Source of the DNA: Zhengitettix transpicula
Lineage: Eukaryota > Arthropoda > Insecta > Orthoptera > Tetrigidae
Direction of reading: 5' to 3'
Length of the DNA: 64,000 bases
Assembly (NCBI GenBank): GCA_037074705.1
Contig: CM073591.1
Coordinates: forward strand, 37,862,587-37,926,586
Shown here piece after piece: positions 32,500 to 44,610 of this stretch (position 1 is the stretch's first letter; the number at the start of each line of letters is the position of its first letter). The notes under the pieces are model-generated. The model did no database searches. It saw only the letters and a program-made list of their open reading frames with translations, and was not told the DNA's origin. Position numbers and translations under genes: made by a program.

Positions 32500-33350
32500 C
32501 TAGTGCAACAAATGACGTGTAATTTGTGAGTGGGAGAGATTTTTTTTTTTAAAAAAAGAAAACGGAAACTGCTTCCAATTCACCGAAGGCTGCGAGTCTC
32601 ACATGACACGTTTTAATCAAATCTGCCCGAAGTTGATTTGCTCTTGAGCGTTGCGCCAGACGAGAAGAGAAGAGTGGCGAAGATATCTGTGATTAAAACC
32701 CCTTCCAGCAAGGGTGTCTCTCCAGCGATGAAAACTTTAATCCAGTCAGCCAAGGGACGCGATATTTTATTTCGGGATCCAAGCCAGACCAAGCCACGGA
32801 TGTAATGGATCCAATCTATATTAACTGTTGTTTGAGGTAGAATTAATTTAATTGATCGTCGTGCATATTCATGAAAACGAATTAAAATATCCTTTCGGTT
32901 CCCCTCCCCCAGCAGATGTTCATCGGCGAACTTTAGTTTCGAGGCAGATGGCCCCGGAGGGCGAGAAAAAAGGTACGGGGTGGTTTTGGGTCTGAATATT
33001 CAGAAACCTCCATGCCCTTCCCTCCCTTCCTCACTCGAACGAATCGTTTTTTTTTTACGTGAAAGGAAAGAATCTAATTTTTACGAATGATTTGAAATCA
33101 CGAGCTTTATTTTCTCGCGGCTTAAATTTAAATTCTATTAAACGGTAAGTGGGAGGGCGAGATGGAACCGAAAACCGCTCCGCCGAGACTTTCGATTAAA
33201 TTGAAAAAGTACTTGCTGATGGTCCACCTCTCCCTCTTTTCCTGAGGGAAATGGATTGTTGGAGAGGAAAAAAATGGGGGAATTTCAGTGTGATCTATTG
33301 TCCGAGCTCTTAAACATCTCACTCTGATATCCACATCGTAAGATTCAGTT
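32500..33350. other. Mixed GC/AT block with homeodomain/POU-like words
   Basis: The block alternates CpG-containing sequence with AT-rich factor-site-like words: AATTAATTTAATTGAT near 32841, TGCATATTCATGA at 32862-32874 and ACGAATTAAAAT near 32877. No coding potential is recognisable (a 68-codon minus frame at 33128-33334 has no motif). This density of homeodomain- and POU-like words in otherwise complex sequence is what an insect enhancer often looks like, an inference that conservation could test. Confidence 0.35.
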
Positions 33351-33550
33351 TTGAATGCTCTGTCATTTATAACCTGAATGTATTTAATGCCAACCGATTA
33401 AATATATTTCCTATAGATCTTAATACTTGACTCTGGTTTAAAAACTCATGACGTAATCTACTGAGTCAAGGATTAATGATTCCTGTTTAATAAACACATA
33501 ATAATTTCAATAGTTAATTACACCCAAACTCATTGACTAACGGATTCTAA

Positions 33551-33585
<35 letters not shown>

Positions 33586-34665
33586 CCTATGATATTCTAC
33601 ACAAATATTTACTGTCCAACGCGTACTTTAATAGTATTTGGAATTGTAACACATAAATAAATATATATTTAAAAATTAAATAATGTAATAAGAAATAAAA
33701 ATTAATAACCTACTTGTTTGAGAGATGGAAAGACAAGTAGTAATAAAACTTAAAAAGAAAGTTATTTATTAAGTACATCAATAAACTAATTTAAAATCGT
33801 GAAGGCGAAAGTCTGATAGCACAATTAGTGATCGGATATCGTCGTGTCTTCAGCAGGGCGGCTATGGCGTCACGACGTTGTTCATCACCTCAACGATATC
33901 TGCTGTAACCTCCGAACGATTTTAGACACACGCTTAATGCTCACTATTTTAAAATTAATTTCAATCTTGAAATTTTGCAATGTAAATTAGACGCAGTAAC
34001 AGGTGTCTACCAGGCGATAATCAATCTCATCGCGTTTGGTTTTGTCAAGGTTTGGACTCATACATCTTTGTGGGCCCCGAATTTGCAATGACCTAGCACT
34101 TTCCACAAAAATAATTGACGATTGTTTTTACAGTGTGCTTTATATTGATCCAAAAAATAAGTTTGCCATTCATGGAATGTATTATCCACGTCAATTAATT
34201 TGTTATTAATATGTTAATTAAGTAGATGATTTTGAGGATGTAAGATGAAATAGCACCAAACCTTTGACAGTAAATTACATTTTAAGTGCATATGACTTGA
34301 TCTTTCTGAATATTTAATTGATGGAACGTATTAGTTTGCGGTTTTACGAATAAATTCCATGAGAGAAATTTCTAAAAGTTTCCCAGAATTTCTGAAGAAG
34401 TATTTATGGGCCACATATAACGAAAATAATTCACAGTTTTAGACTATCATATCATATGTTGCTTTCTGTTTGTTGGAAACAGCTGTAAAATCCTAAATGC
34501 GAAGATATACATCTTTAAAATCATTGACTCAGCTTAATTGATACTTTTTTATTCAGCTGTATTTCAGTGACATTATTATTTAATTTTTTTTACAAACTTC
34601 TTTATGTTTCATTGTTTTTGGATTTAATGTTTACATGCGTAGTTAAAAAATTACTGATTCTATCG
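33351..34665. other. AT-rich intergenic DNA with (AT)n tract
   Basis: The (AT)15 tract is at 33553-33582. At 33810-33900 two GTCGTG / CACGAC words and TCTTCAG suggest a broken hammerhead-like foldback. Nothing else was recognised. Confidence 0.4.
33553..33582. repeat. (AT)15 microsatellite
   Basis: A perfect AT dinucleotide run of 30 bases. Confidence 0.95.
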
Positions 34666-35065
34666 GCTTGAATATTGAAACGCGCATTAGCAATATTTCC
34701 CCCACGGCGTTGCTCGTGTTGGACATATGTCTTGCGCCTTTATCTTCCACCCCTTGGACGGCACTTAAATTCAAAGCAACCCCCCCACCCGTTACGTGGG
34801 AGCGATTGGGATTTTTATCGCGGATGGATCGGCTCGGCTCTGTGCGGTTTGTTCTAATGTCGTCACGGGCCATTTGTAGGTTTGTTGCTTCATTTCCCGA
34901 TCCCCCTTCTTTCCTCCTCCTTCTATCTGCTGTTTGTCTCAGGCCATTAGGGATAAAGAAAGCGTTTTTTCCCTACATCTGGTGAAAACAGAACGAACGC
35001 CCTTTCCTCCCCCAACAGATCTATTCTGCTTGATAAAGGGATCACTTTCTATCCGCTTCTATCTG
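34666..35065. other. CpG-richer block
   Basis: The block contains GGGAGCGATTGGG, CGCGGATGGATCGG and pyrimidine-rich TTTCCTCCTCCTTC runs. Overlapping open frames of 60-105 codons occur on both strands, none with a domain. Same class as the other GC-rich blocks of the window. Confidence 0.3.
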
Positions 35066-36174
35066 TCTAGCTCTGACTTCCTACTGTCTAGAATTTTACT
35101 GCAAAACACTCTCAATATACAGAACTCATAATATGAATGCAGTAAACATGGCTGGAAGTATTAATTAATATGTCTACAAAGATTTATTCCGAACGATCCA
35201 ACAGGTCGCAACGCACATTCATACCTCGGCTCTGTGTCGGATCTCCTTACATATAATTGATTATTCGTATCTACTAGATTCCAGTACGGATAATTTTAGT
35301 TTCTCAGGGAGAATATTAGTTCTTTCAGAATAATATGTAGTCGGCTCCTGTAGTTTGGCACCTGAAACGGATTTAAATTTAGAACTTTTACTAAATTGTT
35401 TCAGTAAAAATAAAGTTAGTCTTCCGTCTTCATTCAACAAAATCTCGAATCGATTGTCTCCCTTAAATTCCTCAAGTAAAGTAAACTGACTTTTTTTAAA
35501 AAATGAAAGTTAACACCAACCTATTACTAAATCAAAATTATTATAAATTTTAATACATGATATTTAAGAATCATATCGTCTCATCCCTGATTGGGGCCTA
35601 TTCAGGAGTCCAATTACAATTAAAATTAGTTACAATATAGTATAAGAAAATTTAAATTAACAAAATTTCTAAGTTGGGGTTTGCCAAAAAAAAAGTTTTA
35701 AATTTGACAATAAACTTTTCTGAATAATAGGCTGTTGTTTATAACATTTATTAAAGTAAATTAGTCCAGTTCCTAATATAGTGTTCCGTGTCACTTATGA
35801 TACAAAGAGGAAATAAATTTCACGGCTATACTATTATTTTAATTTTTAACAAAACATGTGTGGCGAGTCCCAAAGACCCGTAAGGATCTAAGACAATACG
35901 ACTCCGTCGGATGGAAAATTATAAAAATATAAACAGCTAAAATATAGCACAAAGAGAGGTGTGGAAAAATGTGCAAAATTGACAACGTGGATATTTAAAA
36001 TCGTTTCCAGAATTGGTAATAAAATGCTAAAATTTTATTCAATAAGTGGACGACGTAATTGATAAAATCGGGAACTTCGATCGAAACATTTCCAACAGTT
36101 CAATAAGTTAAAAGAAACCTTAATAACACATATTTTGTTCTGAGTCCGTTCGAAACAGTTAAATAAAAATTTAA
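35066..36174. other. AT-rich intergenic DNA with one old repeat fragment
   Basis: The segment 35500-35680 aligns loosely with 29500-29660 (ATCCCTGATTGGGGCC versus ATCCCTAATTGGG), a decayed member of the hammerhead-like family on the minus strand. On the minus strand a T-run (TTTTT, 36166-36170) follows the tRNA gene and can serve as its terminator. Confidence 0.45.
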
Positions 36175-36246
36175 TGGAGGAGCTGGGATTTGAACCCAGG
36201 ACTTTCTGCATGCGAAGCAGACACTCTACCTCTGAGTTACACCCCC
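36175..36246 (-). tRNA. tRNA-Ala (anticodon CGC)
   Basis: The minus strand folds into a full 72-nt cloverleaf: acceptor GGGGGTG/CTCCTCC with one T:T mismatch at pair 6, D-stem ACTC/GAGT, anticodon stem TCTGC/GCAGA, loop TTCGCAT with anticodon CGC, and T-stem CTGGG/CCCAG around TTCAAAT. Pair 3:70 is G:T (G3:U70), the classic identity element of alanine tRNAs, and the discriminator is A. CCA is not encoded, as normal in eukaryotes. Internal Pol III boxes are recognisable (TAACTCAGAGG for box A, GGTTCAAATCC for box B), and a TTTTT terminator follows within a few bases. No intron. The box A and acceptor mismatch leave some chance that it is a recently dead copy or SINE head. Confidence 0.75.
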
Positions 36247-37100
36247 GACAGTGTCACGGACCTTCGAATAATGCCATATTATGTTTGTTAGAATGTGACA
36301 AGTTTCTCGATATAAGATTTCAACACGGTTTGGTGCAAGATCAATTATTTTTGTGAATCAAGTGGACGAGAATGATTACTGACTGCGGCTGATGTTGTAT
36401 TTGTATCAACAGAATTCATAATTATTATATGATGCTCTGATTATACGGCTGGGAAAACGTCATTACTTGAGATTTCGTATGAATTGATAGACGTTACTTG
36501 TGTGCGGATAAATAGTCGATTTATAAACGACACACAGTGGTGAAGATTGTGAACGGAGAAAGAAGTGTTCTAGGGTGTACAACGAAGGACTGACAAATTT
36601 ATTAAGAAAGGAGCAAAGTAGGAAACCAACGAGAGAAAATAACAAGGTATCAAGCCGGAAAAGGTAATAAGAAATAGCTGGGGAAATTATGGCACAAGTT
36701 GGACTGAGAAAATAGAGGGATTAAATATAAGTAATAATGGTAAATTGATGTGAAAATCAAGGAAGGCTAAACACGAAACATAAAGGAAAAATTAGAGAAG
36801 AAGAAATTTAGGTAAAAAAAATACATTAGAAACTAAAATACTGATACATAGCTAAACTTGGCGAAAACAGGTTAGACAGAAGAGAATACAACGAAAGATT
36901 AATTAATAAAAATTTCAGATAATAAAAATAAAGAGAATGGAAGTGTAAAACATTGAAAAAAATCTTAAAAAACGGGTAAACTATGAAGAAATTGGAAAAC
37001 AATGAAGAAAAAGCAGTAATACGGAATATGTAGTAAGAATGAATTAATTTAAAGTTTTATGGTTAGATTTAAATTAAAGAAGTAAATAAAACCAAAGTTT
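36247..37100. other. Intergenic DNA, nothing recognised
   Basis: The part from 36540 to 37080 is strongly A- and G-rich on the plus strand (many GAAGAAA/GAGAAAA words). No gene or repeat family was identified. Confidence 0.4.
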
Positions 37101-37565
37101 TTAAATTCGTGGTGGTAGCAACGTAGTCCATGTTAGTAATAGGTAAGCCAAGACGACGGTCCTGATGTAGAGCCGAAGGGTCCGCTGGAAGAAGGGAATT
37201 TTCTGGGACAGTGATGAATGAGTGCTGCCGTTATTAATCTTGTATATTTCATTATTTGACATGTTGATAATACGCCCCTGTTGCTTCGATGCTGCAAGGA
37301 GCCAACAAGACGGGGCTATTAAGGACGGCAACTTCCAGCTGTTGTGGACTAAACGCAAATAATACTCCAGGGATCCTTCCCTCGAGTCCGTGTGTGGATT
37401 CCTAATTACTAGCACGAGACAGGTATTACGGACGAAACAATTATTAACTGGCGGATGCCCTGCCTTGGAATAACTTATCCGGGTGAATCGATCAGCACGG
37501 AAAATATTTATGGACGGATACAAAAATAATGTTGATGGGTTTCCAAACATGTAACAGCTACTCAA
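37101..37565. other. Complex-sequence block, possible regulatory element
   Basis: Base composition is balanced and non-repetitive, unlike the flanks. It includes CCTAATTACTAG (TAATTA core at 37403-37408), GGGATCC and CAGCTG words. A minus-strand frame of 154 codons spans the block, one of the longer ones in the window, but shows no domain, signal or composition that I can link to a protein. It could be a lineage-specific exon or a conserved non-coding element. Confidence 0.3.
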
Positions 37566-37698
37566 TAGTGAATTCGATTATTAGGCAGGAAAGGAGAATA
37601 AGAAATTTTCAGTGAGCATCAGGATTAATTTATTAGGTCGATAAGATCAGGGATATTAAAATCATGCTGAAAATTATATTCATCAATATATATATCAG
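37566..37698. other. Short AT-rich spacer
   Basis: Nothing recognised between the complex block and the inverted Helitron-like element. Confidence 0.5.
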
Positions 37699-38465
37699 CT
37701 AGGCGCCCGGCGTTTTCCATATACTTATTTATATAAACCCGAAAAAGTATTTAATTTTATATTTATTTTTAGTCAAGAAGTGACAACCTAAATCTAAATG
37801 TTCCTTGCTCCGTAAATGCTTTAGGCCGATAGGGCGTTAATTGAACAGCTGCAAAATACATGGAATTTTATTGCATCAATCCCCACAAACATAACTTCGA
37901 ATTTCTCTACGGAAAGAATACTTAAATATACTCATTGAGTATTGCAGGATATAATTGTCCCCGAGTCTTAAGACATTACGAAATATTAAATTGAGGGAGA
38001 AGTTCTTAGCTTTATTCGCAACGTAAACAAATGGTCGCCATATTGGAGTCGCTAATACGACACAAAAATTAACCTACATTTTTCGCAATGATCGTAAAGT
38101 ATTAATATTGTTTTTATTATCATTCGATGGAGTATTACTTGATAAAATTATCCTTTTTATTCAATTAAAATATTTCTGCTTTATTTCATTACGGGAAAAG
38201 GAACTATTTCCTTCGTTCGTCACGTAGTAACATCTCCCTCTCGCGTGACGTCATGGTCTATTGGCGCGTAGTAATGTAACACAAAATGATCACATTCTTT
38301 CAACCTTTATGCTAGAGGTTTGTCACTCCCACAATCCCGTTTCTAGTGTTTTGAAAAATATGTTTACCAATTTTTGTTGAAATCTATCCACGCATTTTAA
38401 TCTCTATAGAAATTAATTTATTATTATTATTATTTATTATATATATATATATATATATGTATATA
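37699..38465 (-). mobile_element. Non-autonomous Helitron-like element, copy 2 (inverted)
   Basis: On the minus strand the element ends AACGCCGGGCGCCTAG, with CTAG at 37699-37702, and aligns over most of its length with 2161-2928 (landmarks CGTGACGTCA near 38245, ATGGTCGCCATATTGG near 38032, ATATAATTGTCCC near 37950). The 5' end lies in an (AT)n and ATT-repeat region near 38440-38465 and is uncertain. No coding sequence is present. Confidence 0.65.
38439..38459. repeat. (AT)n microsatellite next to an ATT tract
   Basis: An AT run follows four ATT units (from about 38419). Confidence 0.85.
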
Positions 38466-40559
38466 AGCATTCTTTGATTTAGAAGTTAATCTCTATTTCT
38501 ATTTGTTTCAACTTTTCTCTGGCGCTCCAGGAAGAAACGTTTCGTCCATTCCACCAGGACTCAAATAAAATAAAGGTTTTGAAGAATTCAATTACATAGA
38601 TTACATAGATCTCTTAAAGAACAAATTCGAGCAACCCACAAAATTTTTCTGTGTTACTGGCGAATCACCACCACGCGGTTCTTCATACATTTGTGTGACT
38701 CGGAAGAGAAATTTGTGTTAAGTCGTCGTATTTAGTTAGTACGACCATTTTTCAATCACTGTGCACTGCGAGTCCTGCGAAATTGTCGGTTACAGATTTA
38801 CGAGTGCAACGTGTTAAATAAAATTTTCTACTACCATTGTAAAAGCGCTGCAGAAAAACGTCAAACGTTAAAACAATATCAGGTGATGGCTATAAAAAAA
38901 ACTTACGATTTACATAAAATTGAAAATGACTATGAAAATGATGTATTAAGGAATCAAAAAGAAAATTATAAAGGAGATAAAACGTATGTAACTGTTGTGA
39001 GAATTCACGTTGGATCACGATGACAGACCATTTAAGCATTATTCTCAAGGTATTTTAATTACACTAAGATCATAATTTTCCATTTAATGTGAATGATTGA
39101 TAAATCACACCTAATTATATTAGTTTCACAAAATTGTATATATATTAATAGAGCTGTAATTATTTAATAAAATTATAATATTTATCAAAATGTTTGGTTA
39201 GTTTTAACTTTTAATAACGAATTTTAATTTACTATACTTCAAATTCTACTTAATTTTTTTTTGCCAATACAAAAAGAGCTTAAAAACTTGAAATTATACA
39301 TTAATGGCCATTCATATTTAGAACTTCCATGTGCGTGATGTTGCATATTGGAACATAATAAAAATGTTAAAGTAATCTTATAAAATTTTCTATAATATTT
39401 TTTGTTTAATTTTACCGTATTTTATTCACAAAAATCCATTTAAAAAATTAAGATTAAAAAATATATAAAAAAACAGGCACTAAAGGGTTAACTGTGACAA
39501 ATCTTGGACTACTTAAGCTAATTTTCTTCCTGGAGAACACGAAAGAGTCACATTGGGACGAGGTGGGCTTAGTATGTCCGATGAGGAACAACTGTAATTT
39601 TGTTTTCCAGAAAAGTCTTAGGTCATTATTGCAGTAGTAATCCGTCGGACAAAATCATCTGGCGCTGTAGCCACAGAATATTGCTGTGAAGTGGACGTCT
39701 TCTAGAATCGCATTTCTCAGGCTTTATACCTTTATAGGTGTATATATACCTTTATAGAGTAAAGAGAATACCTTGAGAATAACGCTTAATTTTTCTTTCT
39801 TGAAAAAACAAAAAAATTCCGGCGAGCAGAAAAGTATGGACTGAGGGGTTGACTCACAGAAAGCTAGGACAGCCACATTTTTACCTGTCCGCATATGCCA
39901 AAAGTTTCTCATTTCCTTAAGTTCATGTTGTTTCATATCTGCGTCACAATTTAGATCTCTTATAAACCAATAGACGCCTCTGTGGTGTTCCAAAAGTTAT
40001 GTTACATATATGCTACACTATGCAATCAAGGGTTAAGGATGTTAGAGAGGAATCTTTGTTGGTACTAAACACGCTCACGAAAAAGGAATTACAGAGAGCT
40101 GTCACTTCGTGGAAAATCCGCTGAAAGCTGCGAAAGGGACTATTTAGAACGTAATGGTGGTGAATAAGTTCAAGGTGGAACTTAAACCTGAGGAAATTTT
40201 CTGAAGAATGTCGTATTCAAACAACGCAAAATATACTCCGTAGCCATTAAGCATCAATTAATGTTGATTTATATTGAAAAAATGGTGACAGATATTTTTC
40301 TAAAATTCTATTGAACCAAGTGTACTTTGAATTATCGAACGTGAATGCTCACAACAGTTCCGTAGGTTTTTTTCCCCTTTATTATTTACTTTTCGATTCC
40401 ATACGAAAGCATTCTCATCATTTTCCAATATCCCTTCTCGTCTTCAAGCAGGTTTATCTCCAAATTTTCAGCGGGAAACCAATATTTTGTAAGCACATAA
40501 ATTTCTGTTAATGTTAAATATATCGTCCCAGAAAACTTTCGTAGAATTACAAGAGACTA
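38466..40559. other. Intergenic DNA, nothing firm
   Basis: A plus-strand frame of 70 codons at 38811-39023 has a charged, lysine-rich composition (AEKRQTLKQYQVMAIKKTYD) and might be a decayed coding fragment, but I recognise no family. A minus-strand frame of 89 codons at 39724-39993 likewise has no known motif. GGCGCTCCAGGAAGAAACG near 38521 is a GC-richer outlier. Confidence 0.35.
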
Positions 40560-41290
40560 CTAGTATTCCACAAAAGAACGTGCCAATGCCTCGTTAAAGG
40601 CTGTTCGATGGCGGCAGGTAGTTTTTTTGTTGGATGGCTGGCTGTTTGAGGCGTACTTGTTATGGAGTGCGGATAATGTTCCGTGGCTTGCTAATGCATT
40701 TCCATCCCCGATACCGCCAGACGGGGTTCTTTTATTCCTTCCCTTCCCCTCGGGCACAGGATCGAAGTGTATCGCCCGTACATTGCTTTTCCGATGTTTT
40801 GAAGATGTTTGCGGCGTATTGCTTTCCGATACGAGCCCAGTTAGTCCTGGAGGGAGGGTGGAAGGGTGGGTGGATGGATGGATGGGAATACGAAACAGCA
40901 TCGACATCTGCGTCTCCCTACCCCGGGAACACAGACAATAGCGAAAGACGTCGACGAACGCGCGGGGAATAATGATTATTTCGATATATCGATTGGCTAT
41001 TATGTCGACTCGCCTCCCCTTCCTCACTCTTGTCTTACTTTTACCGCCTCCCCCTACCACTGAAGTCCTTTTTACTGCTGCATCGTCGTATCCATAAAAC
41101 ACGGCGGCGGTGTTGTATGTGTGGCAGGAGGGAAGCGATGCCTGTGCCTGTGTCTGTGTGTGTTTCCAGGACTCCTGTAATCCAGGGAAAGCTTTGAGTA
41201 ACGCCAGCTCTCCCAGGGGATCGCGTCCTGCTATTAACGGAGACTCAAAGTCGTCACCTTTGTGGCTGGAGGGTGTGCAATAGAAACATA
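40560..41290. other. CpG-rich block containing the longest open frame of the window
   Basis: A minus-strand frame of 259 codons (40560-41339) runs through the block, but frames of 104, 112 and 65 codons on the plus strand overlap it, and the predicted product is low-complexity (HPSTHPSTLPPG, VVGGGGKSKTRVRKGRR) without a domain. The (GGAT)-type repeat at 40866-40885 accounts for the HPST repeats. I judge it a composition effect. The block resembles the other CpG-rich blocks and may be regulatory or a non-coding exon. Confidence 0.35.
40866..40885. repeat. (TGGA)n short tandem repeat
   Basis: GGTGGGTGGATGGATGGATG is a four-base tandem tract. Confidence 0.85.
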
Positions 41291-43194
41291 TAAACGGAAA
41301 ATGTATAAATACGACATTATTTTCAAAGAAGTAAAACAAAGAGTACTGAAAATGCTTAGAAATAACAATCCTAAAAATACTTGTATGTGAAGACTTTCAC
41401 TAATATCGGTGAAATAATAAAATGAATTAGAAATTCCAAAAAATATTATGTTATTATAGATAAAATATGTTGTTTCATGACACCCTTTTGGATAGAAAAG
41501 GATGCTTCATTTACGCTTTAAAATATTTTTCCCCCAAAAAATCGATAACTATACGTAGAATAATGTAACCCCGTTTCACAACCGGATATGGAATAAATTT
41601 CTCTTAATTTAAAAAATAAGCAAAATAAATATGTTACCTTCGACGTTATATACAACTCCAACAACTTGTTGGAATCCCCACGATTACTGCGTTTACCGCC
41701 TATGGGAAGAAAGTGCTAGTGAAGGAAACAGGAGTCTAAGCTAATATTTGTGGACGTGATTTTCACACAAACTTTCAATAAATTAAATGAAGTTTGAGCT
41801 CAACAAGAACATATGTGCAACGGATGTGTTGTGAGTCAAAATATTATCAACTGCATCGGTGAGTTTCTCAGTTATTCCTTTAAAGTATCCTTGTAATCGT
41901 GAAAATAAATAATAACAAGAATTATGTTTATATTAATTTACTGGACTTTGAAACGAGTTTAAAGCACTATTTTAACAATCTTATTATATTCTTAACAATT
42001 AAGATTTTAATTGTTGAATGTAATAAAGTATACTTTTTAGTAATTCCCTTTCTTTTAAATACCTGTTGTAAACCTCAAGAATCTGCTATACGTTTTTATT
42101 ATCACATTAGCTTTAGATGAGAAATAATTTCCAATTTAATGTCGAGTTTGACGGGAAGTACATTCCATTATTTCTTTCTCAAGGATATAACTGATATGAA
42201 ATTGAATACAATTCTCGAACTGAAATGATTGGCCAGCCAGGGTGACGTGTGCGATACACAATAAGAGTCAAGAAAAATAATTTTATAGTGGGAAGCAGAA
42301 ACTTATAAAATAACAAACAGTAAGTACAGAAGAGGGAGTCTCGGTGTCAGATGATTAAAATAAAATAAAATGTGATAGGGCAAAAAAATCATATAGAGAA
42401 GAGGTGGATAAATAATCAGTTCACGTGGGAAATAGCTTTTGATTTAGCAGCAGTGCGTATTATGATTAAGATAATTATATTTATTTTTATTTATGTTTTA
42501 AATGAATTACATTTTTTAATTTTCTGTAAATAAATATACTATTGTAAATAAATTACACTCCGGTGAAAAATTTCAGATACCTCAACGTAGTTCATAAAAC
42601 AGTTCATTTCATTATTTATTATAATTTTTTATAAATGAGACAAAATTGTAAACAATTTTATTATGTATAAGGAAAATTTAATTAACACAAATTTTTAGAA
42701 TATTTAATTTCCGATTTACACAATCTTTATCTTACTTAAATAAATCTATTCTGTTCTGCTTAATTTATTTATTATATGACTTGAATATGAGGGGTTCTGG
42801 TTAAAGGTACTGGTCACCTTATTGAAATATAAGTCGTCGAATATGGAAAACGTAGGTTATAAAATGTTTGCCGATTTTCCAGCGACTATCTCACTGCAAA
42901 TATTATTTACAAACATCTAAACGTTTAACCAAAAAATGTTCATATTGATGTGATAAGTATTAAAATAAAAATATTATTTTAAGATGAGTGTGCCTCACAG
43001 AACATTTATGACAACATATTCCGGATGCCGAACATTTTGGTTACTAAATAAAGGTATTTTCATTGTTAACGGTGCAGTCATTCCCAGTAAATACTTTCGT
43101 CCTTTTCCGCCATTACTTATTTAGTATTTCAGAAATTTATCATGTTTATTGGAATATAGTGGCTGAGGTTGCTTTCATGTGATGGTCGTTTTCC
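41291..43194. other. AT-rich intergenic DNA, nothing recognised
   Basis: No gene or repeat family was identified; the plus-strand frame at 41899-42120 (73 codons) has no motif. Confidence 0.4.
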
Positions 43195-43440
43195 TTTAGG
43201 AGAAGAGTGTAGCGACCAATTGACCGGAAGGCTCTGTTGAGTCCCAGGCCACCTGGTGAGGTAATGGATGACTCAGGGTCGCCACCTTTGCACAAGTGTA
43301 TTGACCTGCCGGGGGCTTCCCCTTAGGGTAAAGTCTTCGACGTGAATACTTGCCTACACTTCCCCTCTCTCAAATCCTTGCTTAACTCTACCTTAACCTT
43401 CCTAAAGGCGGAGCCAAACACCAGACCTCACCAGCTCCTA
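43195..43440. repeat. GC-rich segment with sharp edges, possible unknown repeat
   Basis: About 245 bases of balanced-GC sequence (landmarks GTAGCGACCAATTGACCGG, CCCAGGCCACCTGGTGAGG, GCCGGGGGCTTCCCC, GGCGGAGCC) sit between AT-rich flanks. It includes the near-palindrome CAGGCCACCTGG. Its style is like the 3' part of a retroposon or SINE, but no A-tail, target duplication or second copy is visible in the window. Confidence 0.35.
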
Positions 43441-44610
43441 AGGATTATTAATATTAATTCATTATAATAGACCTTTTTAATTATTTCAGACAGTAGCACC
43501 GTCAGTAGCTTTATGCTATATGCTTTCTAAATTATGTTTCCTAAATTATAATAATATATTAAAACTGTTAAATAAAATTTCAGAAAGAAGAAAAGAGTTC
43601 TGACGTTTCCGGTGAAGGACCTTGGAAGGACATGGGCAAGACAAAATCAAATATAAAAAAGAAGACATACCGAGAAAGTTTTTCATGACGATAGAAACGG
43701 TGTCATGGAGAATTAAGCTTGTTAAAAAAGGCACTTATAAAATTTTACACCACATTATATGGAGGTGAAGTGTTTTTAGCTCTAAATCCACTAAGGTATG
43801 TAGATTATTTATTTTGAGCTCTAGAAATGAGGCGTTCAAACCGAAAGGAAATATTGTGATGTGATAGAAGAACATTTGGAATTCTAACTAAAATTGTATA
43901 GAATGAAAAAATTTACGTCTGATTGAAAATAATGAATAATTCATTAAAGTTGTATAGCTTTCGAGGTATCTTATTTAGAATTATTAAACATTATAATGAA
44001 AAAGTTAAATATATACATTATTGAAAATCAAGGAAACTGAGTTCAAGATTCGTTTAAAAATTTAAGAGTGAAGTTAAAAGGTGTGAGTAGATTTCAAGTA
44101 CCGTTCATGTCGTAATACCAGAAAATATTCAAACATCTCTTTAAACTTATGTTTTAATATTTTCCTCGTAATCTTTAATCATAATAAGATCAAAGCTCTT
44201 AAAATCTTGTATATATGTACGGTACAGGTCCAGATTGTTAAAGAAACGCGGCGAAAGCTCGCAACGTTTTATAACTTGACGGAATGCGGCTGTATTAAGA
44301 ATATTTAGTGTCTATTAACTGTCATTTAAATACATAGTAATAAATTTATATAGGGGAAAAAACATGCGATCATTCCAGAATATTTCATTTTGAGAGAAAG
44401 ACACAGAAAATCGTTCCCTTTGAATAATTTAATGACATCTCCACTTTACGGTTAGTTGATACTAAAACTCATGATTCTTGGAAAAATAATTAGGAAACAA
44501 TAAATCAACATTTTAACTGAAATGTGCTAACGTTAATCCCGCCTAGATTACTTTGCAAGTAACGTTAAACATAACTTCAAGTAACTGCTTGAAGATTTTG
44601 AAGCCAATTC
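43441..44610. other. AT-rich intergenic DNA, nothing recognised
   Basis: A minus-strand frame at 43546-43734 has no motif. AAATTTACGTCTGATTGAAA near 43911 is shared with the flanks of the foldback at 4942 and with 58770, a small fragment of that family. Confidence 0.4.

Noticed and set aside
44220..44275. Hammerhead-like module (GAAAGCTCGCAACGTTTTATAA)
   Set aside because: CTGANGA is missing and the order of elements does not match the other modules.
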